Of a stretch of DNA of 64,000 bases, positions 27,357-36,300 are shown in pieces. Both the position numbers and the translations under genes were made by a program. How positions within the stretch are numbered: position 1 is the first letter of the stretch; each line of letters opens with the position of its first letter. The stretch comes from JAAZBW01 sp035647855. GTDB taxonomy: Bacteria; Actinomycetota; Actinomycetes; Actinomycetales; Actinomycetaceae. The stretch spans positions 1 to 64,000 of the forward strand of contig DASRMP010000063.1 in the NCBI GenBank assembly GCA_035647855.1, read 5' to 3'. The notes under the pieces are model-generated. The model did not search any database. It was not told the DNA's origin and worked only from the letters and a program-made list of their open reading frames with translations.

Positions 27357-27374
27357 GGCTCCCATCCGGGAGCC
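27357..27374 (+). terminator. Terminator of the SipW cluster
   Basis: Stem GGCTCCC/GGGAGCC with a 4-nt loop, followed by CTCAGTTTT, 12 bp past the stop of the choice-of-anchor gene. Typical intrinsic terminator. Confidence 0.75.
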
Positions 27375-27503
27375 CTCAGTTTTGTGCGCGAGGAGCACGG
27401 TTTGTTGGCAAGAAAACGCACCGCGTTTTCGCACAATCCGTGGCGGCGCCACCGCGCCGCTAAACCTCGGTTCAAGGCCACCCGAGCCTGCAAGAAACAC
27501 AAA

Positions 27504-27527
27504 GCGGGCTCCCCCGGGGAGCCCGCC
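27504..27527. terminator. Second hairpin beside the middle att copy
   Basis: Strong stem built from GCGGGCTCCCC and GGGGAGCCCGC followed by CGTTTCGTGCGCGAGG. The hairpin at 27357 is likewise followed by GTTTTGTGCGCGAGG, so hairpin plus att-edge sequence is present twice about 150 bp apart, perhaps from an earlier recombination. Confidence 0.6.
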
Positions 27528-27533
27528 GTTTCG

Positions 27534-27695
27534 TGCGCGAGGGGGGACTTGAACTGACCTCGACCCCCAAACCTCGCGAAACCACGGAGCGCGTTCTGCC
27601 GCATAAAATCAACGACCTACGGCATGTGACCTGTGGATAACTCCACCACGATACGCAGAGCTACAGGTTGCTTAGCGCTTTCGTTAGCACTTTTA
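27534..27695. other. Middle att copy plus integrase arm region
   Basis: 27534-27554 repeats the tRNA-Leu 3' end (acceptor version CTCGCGC). 27555-27695 repeats the arm region found at 20299-20439, including two TTAGC[AG]CTTT sites (27671-27695). Unlike the outer copies it lacks the GACGCGAATGACC flank. This marks the junction between two tandemly inserted elements, or an internal att site. Confidence 0.75.
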
Positions 27696-27736
27696 GCAGT
27701 GCACGCCAGTCCTTCAGAACGCATCTCGGGAGTGGT

Positions 27737-28471
27737 TCAACCTTTGCGTACCGGGAACACCAGCATGACCACCGCAACACCGATCGCTGCCCCGACGACC
27801 TGCGCCCCGAGGAAGGGCAGGACGGATGTCGGGGCGATCCCTGCGAAGGTGTCGGTGAAGATGCGCCCTATCGTTACCGCTGGGTTCGCGAACGAGGTCG
27901 AGGACGTGAACCAGTACGCTGCCCCGATGTAGGCACCTACCGCCGGGGCCACCGCCTCCGCACGACCCCCTCGCACGAGGGCAAAGATCACCAGCACCAG
28001 GCCCGCTGTCGCAACGACTTCTGCGAGCAGATGCCCTGCCGTCGCACGATCGGTGCTGGAAATGCTCGTGGACGTGGCGAACATCGCGTTCGCGAGTACC
28101 GCACCACCGATCCCGCCGACTACTTGCGCGGCAACATAGATGATGATTTCACCGACCGACCTGCGGGTTCCGAGTACGCGGTCGGCCAGCGTCACGATCG
28201 GGTTGAAATGCGCCCCGGAGACCTTCTGGAACATCGCGATCAGCACGGCAAGACCAAGCGTCGTCGCCAACGAGTTCTCCAGGAGCATCAGCCCCGTGTC
28301 GTTCGGAGAGAGCTGCTGTGCAGCGATACCGGAACCGACCACGATCGCAACGAGCAGGCCCGTGCCGAGTGCTTCCCCAATCGCCCGACGCCACAACGGA
28401 GGCTCCGTCGCAGCCTGCGTCGGCTCATCGCCGAGCGCTACTCCTTCGCTCGGAGGTCTGTGGTCGGTCAA
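27737..28471 (-). CDS. Aquaporin of the arsenic cassette (AqpS-like)
   Basis: MIP-family channel of 244 residues with six predicted membrane segments and both half-helix boxes: GAHFNPIVTLADRV (NPI/V in place of NPA) and TSFANPAVTIGRIF. In ars operons that lack a pump, aquaglyceroporins such as AqpS let arsenite formed inside the cell flow out down its gradient. Context supports this: the gene is last in an operon of trxB-trxA-arsRC-arsC2-aqp and overlaps the ArsC-like gene by 4 nt. No ArsB or Acr3 gene is visible in the element. The substrate is inferred from context. Confidence 0.85.
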   Translation of the reverse strand: MTDHRPPSEGVALGDEPTQAATEPPLWRRAIGEALGTGLLVAIVVGSGIAAQQLSPNDTGLMLLENSLATTLGLAVLIAMFQKVSGAHFNPIVTLADRVLGTRRSVGEIIIYVAAQVVGGIGGAVLANAMFATSTSISSTDRATAGHLLAEVVATAGLVLVIFALVRGGRAEAVAPAVGAYIGAAYWFTSSTSFANPAVTIGRIFTDTFAGIAPTSVLPFLGAQVVGAAIGVAVVMLVFPVRKG

Positions 28472-29316
28472 CGGGCGATCCGCTGGGTCAGCTCATCGGC
28501 GAGGCGACGAACTCGTTCCGAGATGTCGTCACGAACCAGGCGCATTCGCTCTTCGCCTTCGATGCCCCGGAGCGACGGTTCATCGATCGGCCAGGTCTCG
28601 ATCGTTCCGCGCATGTCCGGCACGGGTTCGACCTTGGCTTCGTCGCCGAGCACGATCACTCGATCGACACTGTGCAGGATCGCGGGGTCAATCGGCTTGG
28701 TGTATTCGCCATCCATCCTCGCCCCGACTTCCTCCACGACGGCCTTCGACAGCGCGTTCAGCGCGTCTCCGGGCGCGGTACCTGCCGACAGGACACGCAC
28801 TGCATCGCCAGCCTGCTGGCGCATGAGCGCGGCGGCGATCTGCGACTTTCCACCGTTCTTCTTGCACACGAACAAGACCAACGGGAGTTCTTCGGCCGCG
28901 CTCGCTTTCGGTTCGATGCCGAGTGTGGCGATCAAGGCCTCGATTCGCTCCTTAATCTCGTCACGGATCGGTCGCACCGCGTCGATACCCTGGCCTGCGG
29001 GGTCATCGAGTTTCCAGTCCTCGTAGCGCTTGCCCGGGAAGAACGGGCAGGCATCACCGCAGCCCATCGTGATGACGACGTCAGAGTCCTGCACGGCCTC
29101 GGTGGTGAGGACTTTGGGCCTCTCGGCAGTGATGTCGATGCCTGCTTCGCGCATGGCTTCGACCGCGACAGGGTTGATCTGCTCGGCAGGGATCGAGCCT
29201 GCGGAGCGCACCTCGATGCGGTCGCCCGCGAGCTGCCGGAGATAACCGGCGGCCATCTGCGAACGGCCCGCGTTGTGCACGCAGACGAATAAAACGCTCG
29301 GCTTGGTGGTGTTCAT
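28468..29316 (-). CDS. arsC: Tandem LMW-PTP arsenate reductase fusion
   Basis: Two low-molecular-weight phosphatase-fold domains in one 282-residue protein. Domain 1 (about 7-135) has the canonical P-loop FVCVHNAGRS (CX5R) and the ArsC-like ITMGCGDACPFFPGKRYEDW with extra cysteines, so it can reduce arsenate to arsenite. Domain 2 (about 145-280) has FVCKKNGGKSQIAAALM, where the P-loop arginine is replaced by lysine (CX5K), and ends with IVLGDEAKVEPVP. It therefore may be weakened, structural or differently specific. Preferred electron donor could be the co-encoded thioredoxin or mycothiol. The gene lies 20 bp after the ArsR-ArsC fusion. Confidence 0.87.
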   Translation of the reverse strand: MNTTKPSVLFVCVHNAGRSQMAAGYLRQLAGDRIEVRSAGSIPAEQINPVAVEAMREAGIDITAERPKVLTTEAVQDSDVVITMGCGDACPFFPGKRYEDWKLDDPAGQGIDAVRPIRDEIKERIEALIATLGIEPKASAAEELPLVLFVCKKNGGKSQIAAALMRQQAGDAVRVLSAGTAPGDALNALSKAVVEEVGARMDGEYTKPIDPAILHSVDRVIVLGDEAKVEPVPDMRGTIETWPIDEPSLRGIEGEERMRLVRDDISERVRRLADELTQRIAR

Positions 29317-29336
29317 GGTGTCCTAGTTGCTTTCTC

Positions 29337-30323
29337 TCAGCGGGTGGCGATGGTGGCGAGAAGGTTCTTGACTCGCGCTTCGATGTCGTCTCGGATCGCA
29401 GCGACGCCTTCTTCCGACGCGAGTGCCGGATCGCCGACAGCCCAGTCTTCGTACTGCACGCCCGGGATGATCGGGCACACATCGCCGCAGCCCATAGTGA
29501 CCACGACATCAGCCGCACGCACGGCGTCATCGGTGAGCGGCTTCGGGAAAGCAGCGGCCGCATCTTCTTCGCCTTCGATTTCGACCAGCAGCGACCGAAC
29601 GTGCGGGTGCATGTCCGCTGCGGGAGTCGACCCGGCGGATCGGGCAACGACCTTCCCGTCCGAGAGCTGATTCACCAAGGCCGCCGCGAGCTGCGAACGG
29701 CCAGCGTTCGCGACGCACACGAACAGAATCTGCGGTGCACCGCTCCCACGATCACGGGTGAGGTCGGCGAGACGTTGACGCGCGAATCGCTCCGTCAACG
29801 GGATCATGTGTTGCGTCAGCTTCGCCGTGCGCACCAGCCCCGCGTATGACTCGCGGACGATCGCGAGAACGAGTTCACGGTTCATATCGTGCATCTCATC
29901 GGCCAGCTCTTGAGCCAGGTGCTCAACCCGCGAATCGAGTGCGGCAAGCGCTTCGGCGCGTTCCTCACCATCGGTGGGGGTCGCGATCACCGCTGCCGGG
30001 GCGAACGCTTCGAGCAACGCAGTAACCGCCACCTGCCGTGTCGCCGCAACCCGGTAGTAGACCCAGGTTCCGCGACGCTGGGAGGTCAGCAGCCCGGTGT
30101 CTTTCATCACGCGAAGATGATGCGACACCGTGGGTTGTGAAACCTCGGCAAGTTCGGCCAGATCGCACACGCAGATTTCACCACGGGGGTCGGAGGCGAT
30201 GGCGGACAGCATGCGCAGGCGCAGCGGGTCGGAGATTGCTTTGAGCGTGGTCGCCACCGTCGCGGCAGCCTCGGCGCCAATGGCGCGCGTGGCCGTTGGG
30301 AGGCATTCAGTCATGGTCATCAT
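29337..30323 (-). CDS. ArsR repressor fused to an arsenate reductase domain
   Basis: Fusion protein of 328 residues. Residues about 15-110 are an ArsR/SmtB winged helix (LKAISDPLRLRMLSAIASDP, VSQPTVSHHLRVMKDTGLLT) with the metalloid site GEICVCDLAEL (CxC). A helical linker (about 120-195, DEMHDMNRELVLAIVRESYA) leads into a LMW-PTP ArsC domain with FVCVANAGRSQLAAALV and VTMGCGDVCPIIPGVQYEDW. It should sense arsenite and reduce arsenate in the same molecule and repress its own operon. ATGs at 30323, 30320 and 30314 are all possible; the last two fit the GAGGAC ribosome site better. It is 13 bp after trxA. Confidence 0.88.
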   Translation of the reverse strand: MMTMTECLPTATRAIGAEAAATVATTLKAISDPLRLRMLSAIASDPRGEICVCDLAELAEVSQPTVSHHLRVMKDTGLLTSQRRGTWVYYRVAATRQVAVTALLEAFAPAAVIATPTDGEERAEALAALDSRVEHLAQELADEMHDMNRELVLAIVRESYAGLVRTAKLTQHMIPLTERFARQRLADLTRDRGSGAPQILFVCVANAGRSQLAAALVNQLSDGKVVARSAGSTPAADMHPHVRSLLVEIEGEEDAAAAFPKPLTDDAVRAADVVVTMGCGDVCPIIPGVQYEDWAVGDPALASEEGVAAIRDDIEARVKNLLATIATR

Positions 30324-30336
30324 GTCCTCGTTTCCG

Positions 30337-30663
30337 CTAGTGAGCGAGCAGGCCGTCGATCTTCGCGGCGATTACGGGTTTGGGGTGCGCGCCGATCAGC
30401 ACGTCCTGTCGGGTGCCGTCCTGGTAGAAGCCGAGGGTCGGGATCGAGGTGACCCCTGCGGCGGTGACGGCTTCGGGGTTCTGGTCGGCGTCGATCTTCA
30501 CGAACTTCACGCGGCCCGCATACTCGTCCGCGAGCTGGTCAAGGATCGGCGCAATCGCCTTGCACGGTCCGCACCAAGTCGCCCAAATGTCGACCACCAC
30601 GGGAAGGTCTGCAGCTTCGACTTCGGCCTGGAACGTGGCGTCGGTGACGGCAGTGATGGTCAT
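30337..30663 (-). CDS. trxA: Thioredoxin
   Basis: Classical thioredoxin of 108 residues with the active-site motif VVVDIWATWCGPCKAIAP, the cis-proline segment VTSIPTLGFYQDG and the usual length. It supplies electrons to disulfide-cycling reductases; within this cassette the likely clients are the two LMW-PTP arsenate reductases. Overlaps the trxB stop by 4 nt, so the pair is translationally coupled. Confidence 0.95.
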   Translation of the reverse strand: MTITAVTDATFQAEVEAADLPVVVDIWATWCGPCKAIAPILDQLADEYAGRVKFVKIDADQNPEAVTAAGVTSIPTLGFYQDGTRQDVLIGAHPKPVIAAKIDGLLAH

Positions 30664-31634
30664 GCGGAAACCTCCAAGAGCGCATCCCGCTCGGCGGCGG
30701 GAAGAGTGTGGGAAAGGAAATGCTGGGCGTCTTGCGCGGCAGCGCAGCCCGTACCGGCGGCGGTGATCGCCTGCCGGTAGGTGTGGTCAACAAGATCGCC
30801 CGCCGCGAAGACACCGGGCAGATTGGTGCGCGTCGAGGGATGCTCCACGAGCACATACCCGTCCGCGTCGGTGTCGACCTGCCCGGCCACGAGTTCCGAG
30901 CGGGGATCGTGCCCGATCGCGACGAACACTCCGGTCACATCGAGCACACGCTCGACCCCGGTGATGCTGTCGCGCAACCGCAGCCCGGATACTTGTTCGT
31001 CGCCGATGATGCCTGCGACTTCCGAGTTCCAGGCGACCTCGATCTTCGGATCAGCGAGCGCACGCTCGGTCATGATGCGAGAGGCGCGGAACTCGTCACG
31101 GCGGTGCACGATCGTCACCTTCGACGCGAACCGCGTCAAGAACAGGGCCTCTTCCATCGCGGAGTCACCTCCGCCGATCACAGCGATGTGATGCTCACGG
31201 AAGAAGAACCCGTCGCAGGTGGCGCACCAGGACACCCCGTGCCCGGACAGTCGCTCTTCCTCGGGCAGTCCGAGCTTGCGATACGCCGAACCCATCGCGA
31301 GGATCACCGCGCGAGCCCGGTACACGTCGCCGCCGCCCGTGGTGATCGTCTTCACATCCCCGACAAGGTCGAGCGCGGTCGCATCGTCGTAGACAATCTG
31401 CGCGCCGAAGCGCTCGGCCTGCCCGCGCATCGCCTCCATCAGCTCAGGCCCCTGGACACCGTCGGTGAAGCCTGGGAAGTTCTCGACCTCGGTGGTGGTC
31501 ATCAGGGAGCCGCCCGCCGTCACCGACCCAGCAAGAACCACGGGCGCGAGGCCCGCACGCGCGGCATAGATCGCCGCCGTGTACCCGGTCGGCCCGGAAC
31601 CCACGATCACCAGTTCGGCGTGCTGTTCAGCCAT
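30660..31634 (-). CDS. trxB: Thioredoxin-disulfide reductase
   Basis: FAD- and NADPH-dependent reductase of 324 residues: FAD site IVGSGPTGYTAAIYAARAGL, redox-active VSWCATCDGFFF (CATC), NADPH site VIGGGDSAMEEALFL and C-terminal FAD loop GVFAAGDLVDHTYRQAI. Starts at ATG 31634 with an AGGAG site. It is the first gene of the arsenic operon, transcribed away from the ArsO-like gene across the putative ArsR operator, so its expression should follow arsenic exposure. It regenerates the co-encoded thioredoxin. Confidence 0.95.
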   Translation of the reverse strand: MAEQHAELVIVGSGPTGYTAAIYAARAGLAPVVLAGSVTAGGSLMTTTEVENFPGFTDGVQGPELMEAMRGQAERFGAQIVYDDATALDLVGDVKTITTGGGDVYRARAVILAMGSAYRKLGLPEEERLSGHGVSWCATCDGFFFREHHIAVIGGGDSAMEEALFLTRFASKVTIVHRRDEFRASRIMTERALADPKIEVAWNSEVAGIIGDEQVSGLRLRDSITGVERVLDVTGVFVAIGHDPRSELVAGQVDTDADGYVLVEHPSTRTNLPGVFAAGDLVDHTYRQAITAAGTGCAAAQDAQHFLSHTLPAAERDALLEVSA

Positions 31635-31690
31635 TGCTCACGACTCCTGTTCGTCTGACCCGACCGACTTCTTGATTCGACCACTGTCTA

Positions 31691-31708
31691 TATTGACATT
31701 ATTCGATA
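31691..31708. promoter_or_regulatory. Putative ArsR operator in the divergent ars promoter region
   Basis: AT-rich imperfect dyad TATTGACATTATTCGATA in a GC-rich context, between trxB and the ArsO-like gene. It contains a TTGACA hexamer on the plus strand. Size and position fit the dyads bound by ArsR/SmtB repressors, so one site could control both transcripts. Confidence 0.6.
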
Positions 31709-31803
31709 CAGTCGGCAGGCTTGCAAGTGCAAGACATCGTGCCCCGGCTGATTTCATCGAACGTTCACCAAGTCGAGCCGGGCACACGAGGAGGAAACCC
31801 GTC

Positions 31804-33210
31804 ATGTCCGAAACCGCTCAGCTCCCCGTTATCGTGATCGGCGCAGGCCCGGTCGGTTTGGCTGCCGCCGCGCACCTGGTCGAGCGCGGATTGACGCCGC
31901 TAGTGCTCGAACGCGGCGCTCAGGTCGGCGCGTCGATTCGCGAGTGGGCGCATGTCGGCTTGTTCTCGCCGTGGGAGTACAACATCGACACCGCCTCGAA
32001 GCGGCTGCTCGAACGTCACGGATGGACAGCGCCAACGCCGGATACGAACCCGACCGGCGGTGAACTCGTCGCCCAGTATGTGCAGCCCCTCGCGGACACG
32101 CCGGAACTCGCCCCGCACATCCGCACGGGCGCGCGCGTGATCGCGGTGACTCGGCAAGGCATCGACAAGATGCAGACCCTCGGGCGCACCCGCCACCCCC
32201 TCCTCGTCCGCGTCGAGACCACCAGCGAGATCGAGGACGTTCCCGCTGTGGCAGTGATCGACGCATCCGGCACCTGGACGACACCGAACCCACTCGGCGC
32301 GAACGGACTTCCCGCAATCGGAGAACATGACTGCGCTCAGCACCTCGTCGGCGGTCTACCCGATGTGCTCGGCAGTGATCGCCACCGCTTCGCGGGCAAG
32401 ACCACGCTCGTGGTCGGCATGGGGCACTCAGCCGCGAATACGCTGCTCGCCTTGGTGACGCTCGCGGAAACAGAACCAGGCACGCAGATCATCTGGGGTA
32501 TCCGGGGTCGCTCAGCCAGGCGGCTCTTCGGTGGCGGTAGCGCGGACGAACTGCCCGCCCGTGGGCTCCTCGGCACTCGCCTCAAGGCGGCCGTCGATAG
32601 CGGGCAAGTCACGTTCCTCAAAGACTTCACCATCACTCGCCTCACGCCCGAGCGCGAACAGGTGCGCGTCGATGCAGGCAGCACGCAGAGCGTGGTGGTC
32701 GATACGATCGCTGCGGCAACCGGGTTCCGCCCCGACCTCGACATGCTGCGCGAGATGCGTCTTGACCTTGACCCCATCACCGAGGCTCCAGTGAAGCTTG
32801 GCCCGCTCATCGACCCGAACTCTCATTCCTGCGGCACGGTTCCCCCACACGGAGCCGCTGTGCTCGCGCACCCGGAACGCGACTTTACGATCGTCGGCAT
32901 GAAGAGCTACGGGCGCGCGCCGACATTCCTACTCGCGACCGGCTACGAGCAGGTGCGCTCCGTGATTGCTGCGATCGCTGGGGATCATGAAGCCGCTGCT
33001 CGCGTTGAACTCTCGCTCCCCGAGACGGGCGTCTGCTCCACCGACGGCGGCTCATGCGAAGCGCCCACGCGAGGACTCACGACCGGCCTCGAACACGGGA
33101 AGGCCGAAGACGCCGACCAGGTTGCCTCCTGCTGCGCACCGTCACAACCAACCCAGATCGAACTACTGCCTGCTCAATCCTGCTGCGCACCCTCACCCAT
33201 CAACGCATAG
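31804..33210 (+). CDS. ArsO-like flavoprotein monooxygenase with Cys-rich tail
   Basis: FAD/NADPH-binding protein of 468 residues, start ATG 31804 with a GAGGAGG site. FAD motif VIVIGAGPVGLAAAAHLVER, central NADPH motif TTLVVGMGHSAANTLLALVT and a late ATG motif DTIAAATGFRPDLDML place it among flavin monooxygenase-like proteins found in ars operons as ArsO. The last 45 residues carry a cysteine series, GVCSTDGGSCEAP, ASCCAPSQP and QSCCAPSPINA, suited to binding trivalent arsenic or to redox relay. It is divergent from the trxB operon and shares its regulatory gap. Exact substrate of ArsO proteins is not settled. Confidence 0.75.
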   Translation: MSETAQLPVIVIGAGPVGLAAAAHLVERGLTPLVLERGAQVGASIREWAHVGLFSPWEYNIDTASKRLLERHGWTAPTPDTNPTGGELVAQYVQPLADTPELAPHIRTGARVIAVTRQGIDKMQTLGRTRHPLLVRVETTSEIEDVPAVAVIDASGTWTTPNPLGANGLPAIGEHDCAQHLVGGLPDVLGSDRHRFAGKTTLVVGMGHSAANTLLALVTLAETEPGTQIIWGIRGRSARRLFGGGSADELPARGLLGTRLKAAVDSGQVTFLKDFTITRLTPEREQVRVDAGSTQSVVVDTIAAATGFRPDLDMLREMRLDLDPITEAPVKLGPLIDPNSHSCGTVPPHGAAVLAHPERDFTIVGMKSYGRAPTFLLATGYEQVRSVIAAIAGDHEAAARVELSLPETGVCSTDGGSCEAPTRGLTTGLEHGKAEDADQVASCCAPSQPTQIELLPAQSCCAPSPINA

Positions 33211-33292
33211 CCCCAACCGTCCGCCCCCGACCCTCGCGACTCTGCACCGCTTCACTCCGCCTTCCCACCCTTCTCTTCCGAATGAACGTATG

Positions 33293-33329
33293 CTACCGTG
33301 GTAGATACGTAAGTTTCTGTAGTAGAAAC
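33293..33329. promoter_or_regulatory. Two adjacent palindromes upstream of the relaxase gene
   Basis: CTACCGTGGTAG (33293-33304, perfect) and GTTTCTGTAGTAGAAAC (33313-33329, arms GTTTCT/AGAAAC) lie 18-54 bp before the relaxase ATG. They are likely operators for its transcriptional control; being next to a relaxase gene they may also belong to an oriT. Confidence 0.5.
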
Positions 33330-33346
33330 ATCTGGTGGTGATCCTC

Positions 33347-36300
33347 ATGCACGGCGGCGTGATCCTGTTCCGGGGAACCGGAGCCGACGCGCGCCGTTAC
33401 GTCGAGGCCGACCGCTCCCGCGCCGATGACTATTACCTCGGCTCAGATGCGTCTGTGGCTGCGTTCACTGCGCTCGATAGTGCCGGGAACGTGACCGCCA
33501 GGCTCGGGCTCGACCCGGAGGCGTATGCGGCGTGGGTGGATTGGGTGAACCCGGTCACGGGCGAGTCGATGGGCACGCCCCGTCTCCCGGGTGTTGGGAA
33601 ACAGGGGTCGCCGCGGTTCGCAGAGATGGTGGTGAATGCCCCGAAGTCGCTCTCGATTGCCGCAGCGCTCCACCCGGAGGTCTCCGAAGCGCTCGATGCG
33701 GCGCAGCAGGACGCGGTGGCAGAGATTCAGGCGTGGCTCGCCCTGCACTCCGTGACCCGTGTCGGGCCGCGCGGCAAGCAGGAGGTCGTGCCCGTCCAGC
33801 AGTTGCAGACGGTGGCGGTGTCGCACCGCACGAGCCGGGCGGGTGATCCGCACCGGCATATCCACTTTCAGATCGGCACGCGCGTGTGGGCGGCTGAGAA
33901 GTGGCGGGCGTTGGACACGGCGGCGTTGTTCCGGCAGCAGGGCGCGATCCGCGCGCTCGGCACCGCCGTGATCGCCGCGCACCCGGAGCTTGCGGAGGTG
34001 CTGGATCGGCACGGTCTGACTCTTGATCCGGTGTCGGGTGAGGTTGTCGAGCTCGAGCGGTTCAACGGCGTGATGAGCAAGCGCGGCGAGCAAGTGCGCA
34101 AGCACCTGGAACGCTTCGAGGCCGAGTGGGAGACGACGCATCCAGGCGAGGCGATGGGGCCGGTCGTCTCCGCGCGGCTCGCGGCGAAAGCGTGGGCGCA
34201 TGAGCGGCCCGCGAAGAAGCCCACCACCCTGCAAGAGGAACAGGCGTGGATCACGGAGTTGCGAGAGGCCGGCTACGACCCCGCCACGTTGCGCCGGCCC
34301 GTGCGCCGTGCGCCGGCGTCGCTGGACGACCTCTCCGTGCAGACCGTGGCGAACCGGGCACTGGATCGGTGCGCCGCAGGCGGGTCGGCGTGGACGCGGC
34401 ACACGGTGCAGGAGCACGCGACCCGGATTATGACCGAGTACGGCGTGCAAGCGGCACCGGTCGAGGTGCGCGAGTTCGTGCGCATCACTACGGCGTTGGC
34501 GATGGAGGATTGCTTCTCGATCCTCCCGTCCGGCGCACCGGCCCCGGAGCATGTGGCGCACCTCACGAGCCTGCGCGTGGTGCAGGCCGAGACGGAACTG
34601 CGCGACCTCCTGACCGCACGAGTGCCGAAGCGGGAGCCGAAGCACCCCGACGTGCAGGGCGCAGCGCAGGCGCGGGGCCTGGATGCCGGGCAGGAGCGCG
34701 CCGCCGCCGCGGTCGCATCGCGCGATCCGCTCGTGGTCGTGGAGGGTGCCGCGGGTGCGGGCAAGACCACGATGCTCGGTGTCGCTATCGAGGTCGCAGC
34801 GCAACACGGACACGCCGCACGGGTGGTTGCGCCGACGTTGCGCGCCGCGCAGGTCGCGCAGCAGGAACTCGGCGTGCCCGCGAGCAGTGTTGCGACGCTC
34901 GTGCACGCGCACGGCTGGCGCTGGAACAGTGACGGCGTATGGGCGCGCCTCGCAACCGGCGACACAGATCCCGAGACCGGCCGCACCTACCGCGGCCCGA
35001 CCGAGGATGCGCGGCTCGTGCGGGGTGAGCGGGTGATAGTAGACGAGGCCGGGATGCTCGACCAGGACACCGCAATCGCCCTCCTGACCGTCTGCGATGA
35101 AGCGGGCGCGACGGTCGCGCTGGTCGGGGATCGCGCGCAGCTCGCCGCCGTCGGTCGCGGCGGGGTGCTCGACATGGCAGCACACATTCAGGGCCGCACG
35201 TTCGACATGGCCGAGGTGCACCGCTTCACCGACCCCGCCTACGCCGAAGTCACGCTACGGATGCGCGACGGCAGAAACCCCGGCGAAGTGTTCGACCAGC
35301 TCACGGGCCTCGGGCTCATCCGCCTGCACGACAGCGGTGACGAGACGCGCGAGCACATCGCCCAGCAGCGGCAGGACAGCGAGGCCGTCACTGTCAGCAC
35401 GAACGATGAGGCCCGCATCGTCAACGCCCGCATCCGCGAGGAACGAGTCTCCCACGGTGTCGTCGACAACACGACGACCGTGTACGGCAGCGACGGCCTG
35501 CCCATCGGGGCCGGGGATGTGATTCAGACGCGGAAGAACAACACCGATGTGGGCGTGGCGAACCGGCAGCAATGGGTCGTGCAGCACGTCGAGGACGACG
35601 GCGCGCTCTCCGTGCGCGAGGCCGGGAGCGGGCGGAAGCGGCAGCGCACCGTCAGGCTCCCCGCCGACTATGTGGCCGAGCACGCGCACCTGTCGTATGC
35701 GGCGACCGCCTACGGGGTGCAGGGCGCGACCGTGCCGGGATCGCACACGATCCTCACCGACGCGACCAGCGCCGCGGGCGTGTACGTCGGCATGACCCGC
35801 GGGCGAGAGTCGAACGTGCTGCATGTCGTCGCCGGGAACCAGGCCGACGCTAGGAGGCAGTTCATCGAGGCGATGGAGCGCGACCGTGCCGACCGCGGAC
35901 TTGCCGACGCCACCCGCCGCGCCGTCGAGGAAGTCGCAGGGTTGGTCGAGCAGGGCCCCGTGCGGTTCGTGAACGACGAGATAGCGGCGCTCGACAAGCG
36001 TGCGGCAACGGCTGAAGCGCAGGCGGCACGCTGGCAACAGGTCAGCGCCGCTCTTGCCGACCTCAGTGACCGTGAGGCCGAGGTACGGGAGAGGGCGCGA
36101 GCGGACGAGCAGACCGCACGGCAGCATGCTGAGCAAGTGCGTGTCGAGGTCGCCGCGCCGGTCGACTCCGCGGCGCGAGGGGCACTCACCGAGTGGGAGC
36201 AGGCCGGAGCCGCTGCACAGGAAGCCAGCGAGCAGGTGCGGACGTCGTCGTGGTTCGGGAAGTGCCGCGCCCGCGACGAGCACGAGAACGCCCAAGCGCG

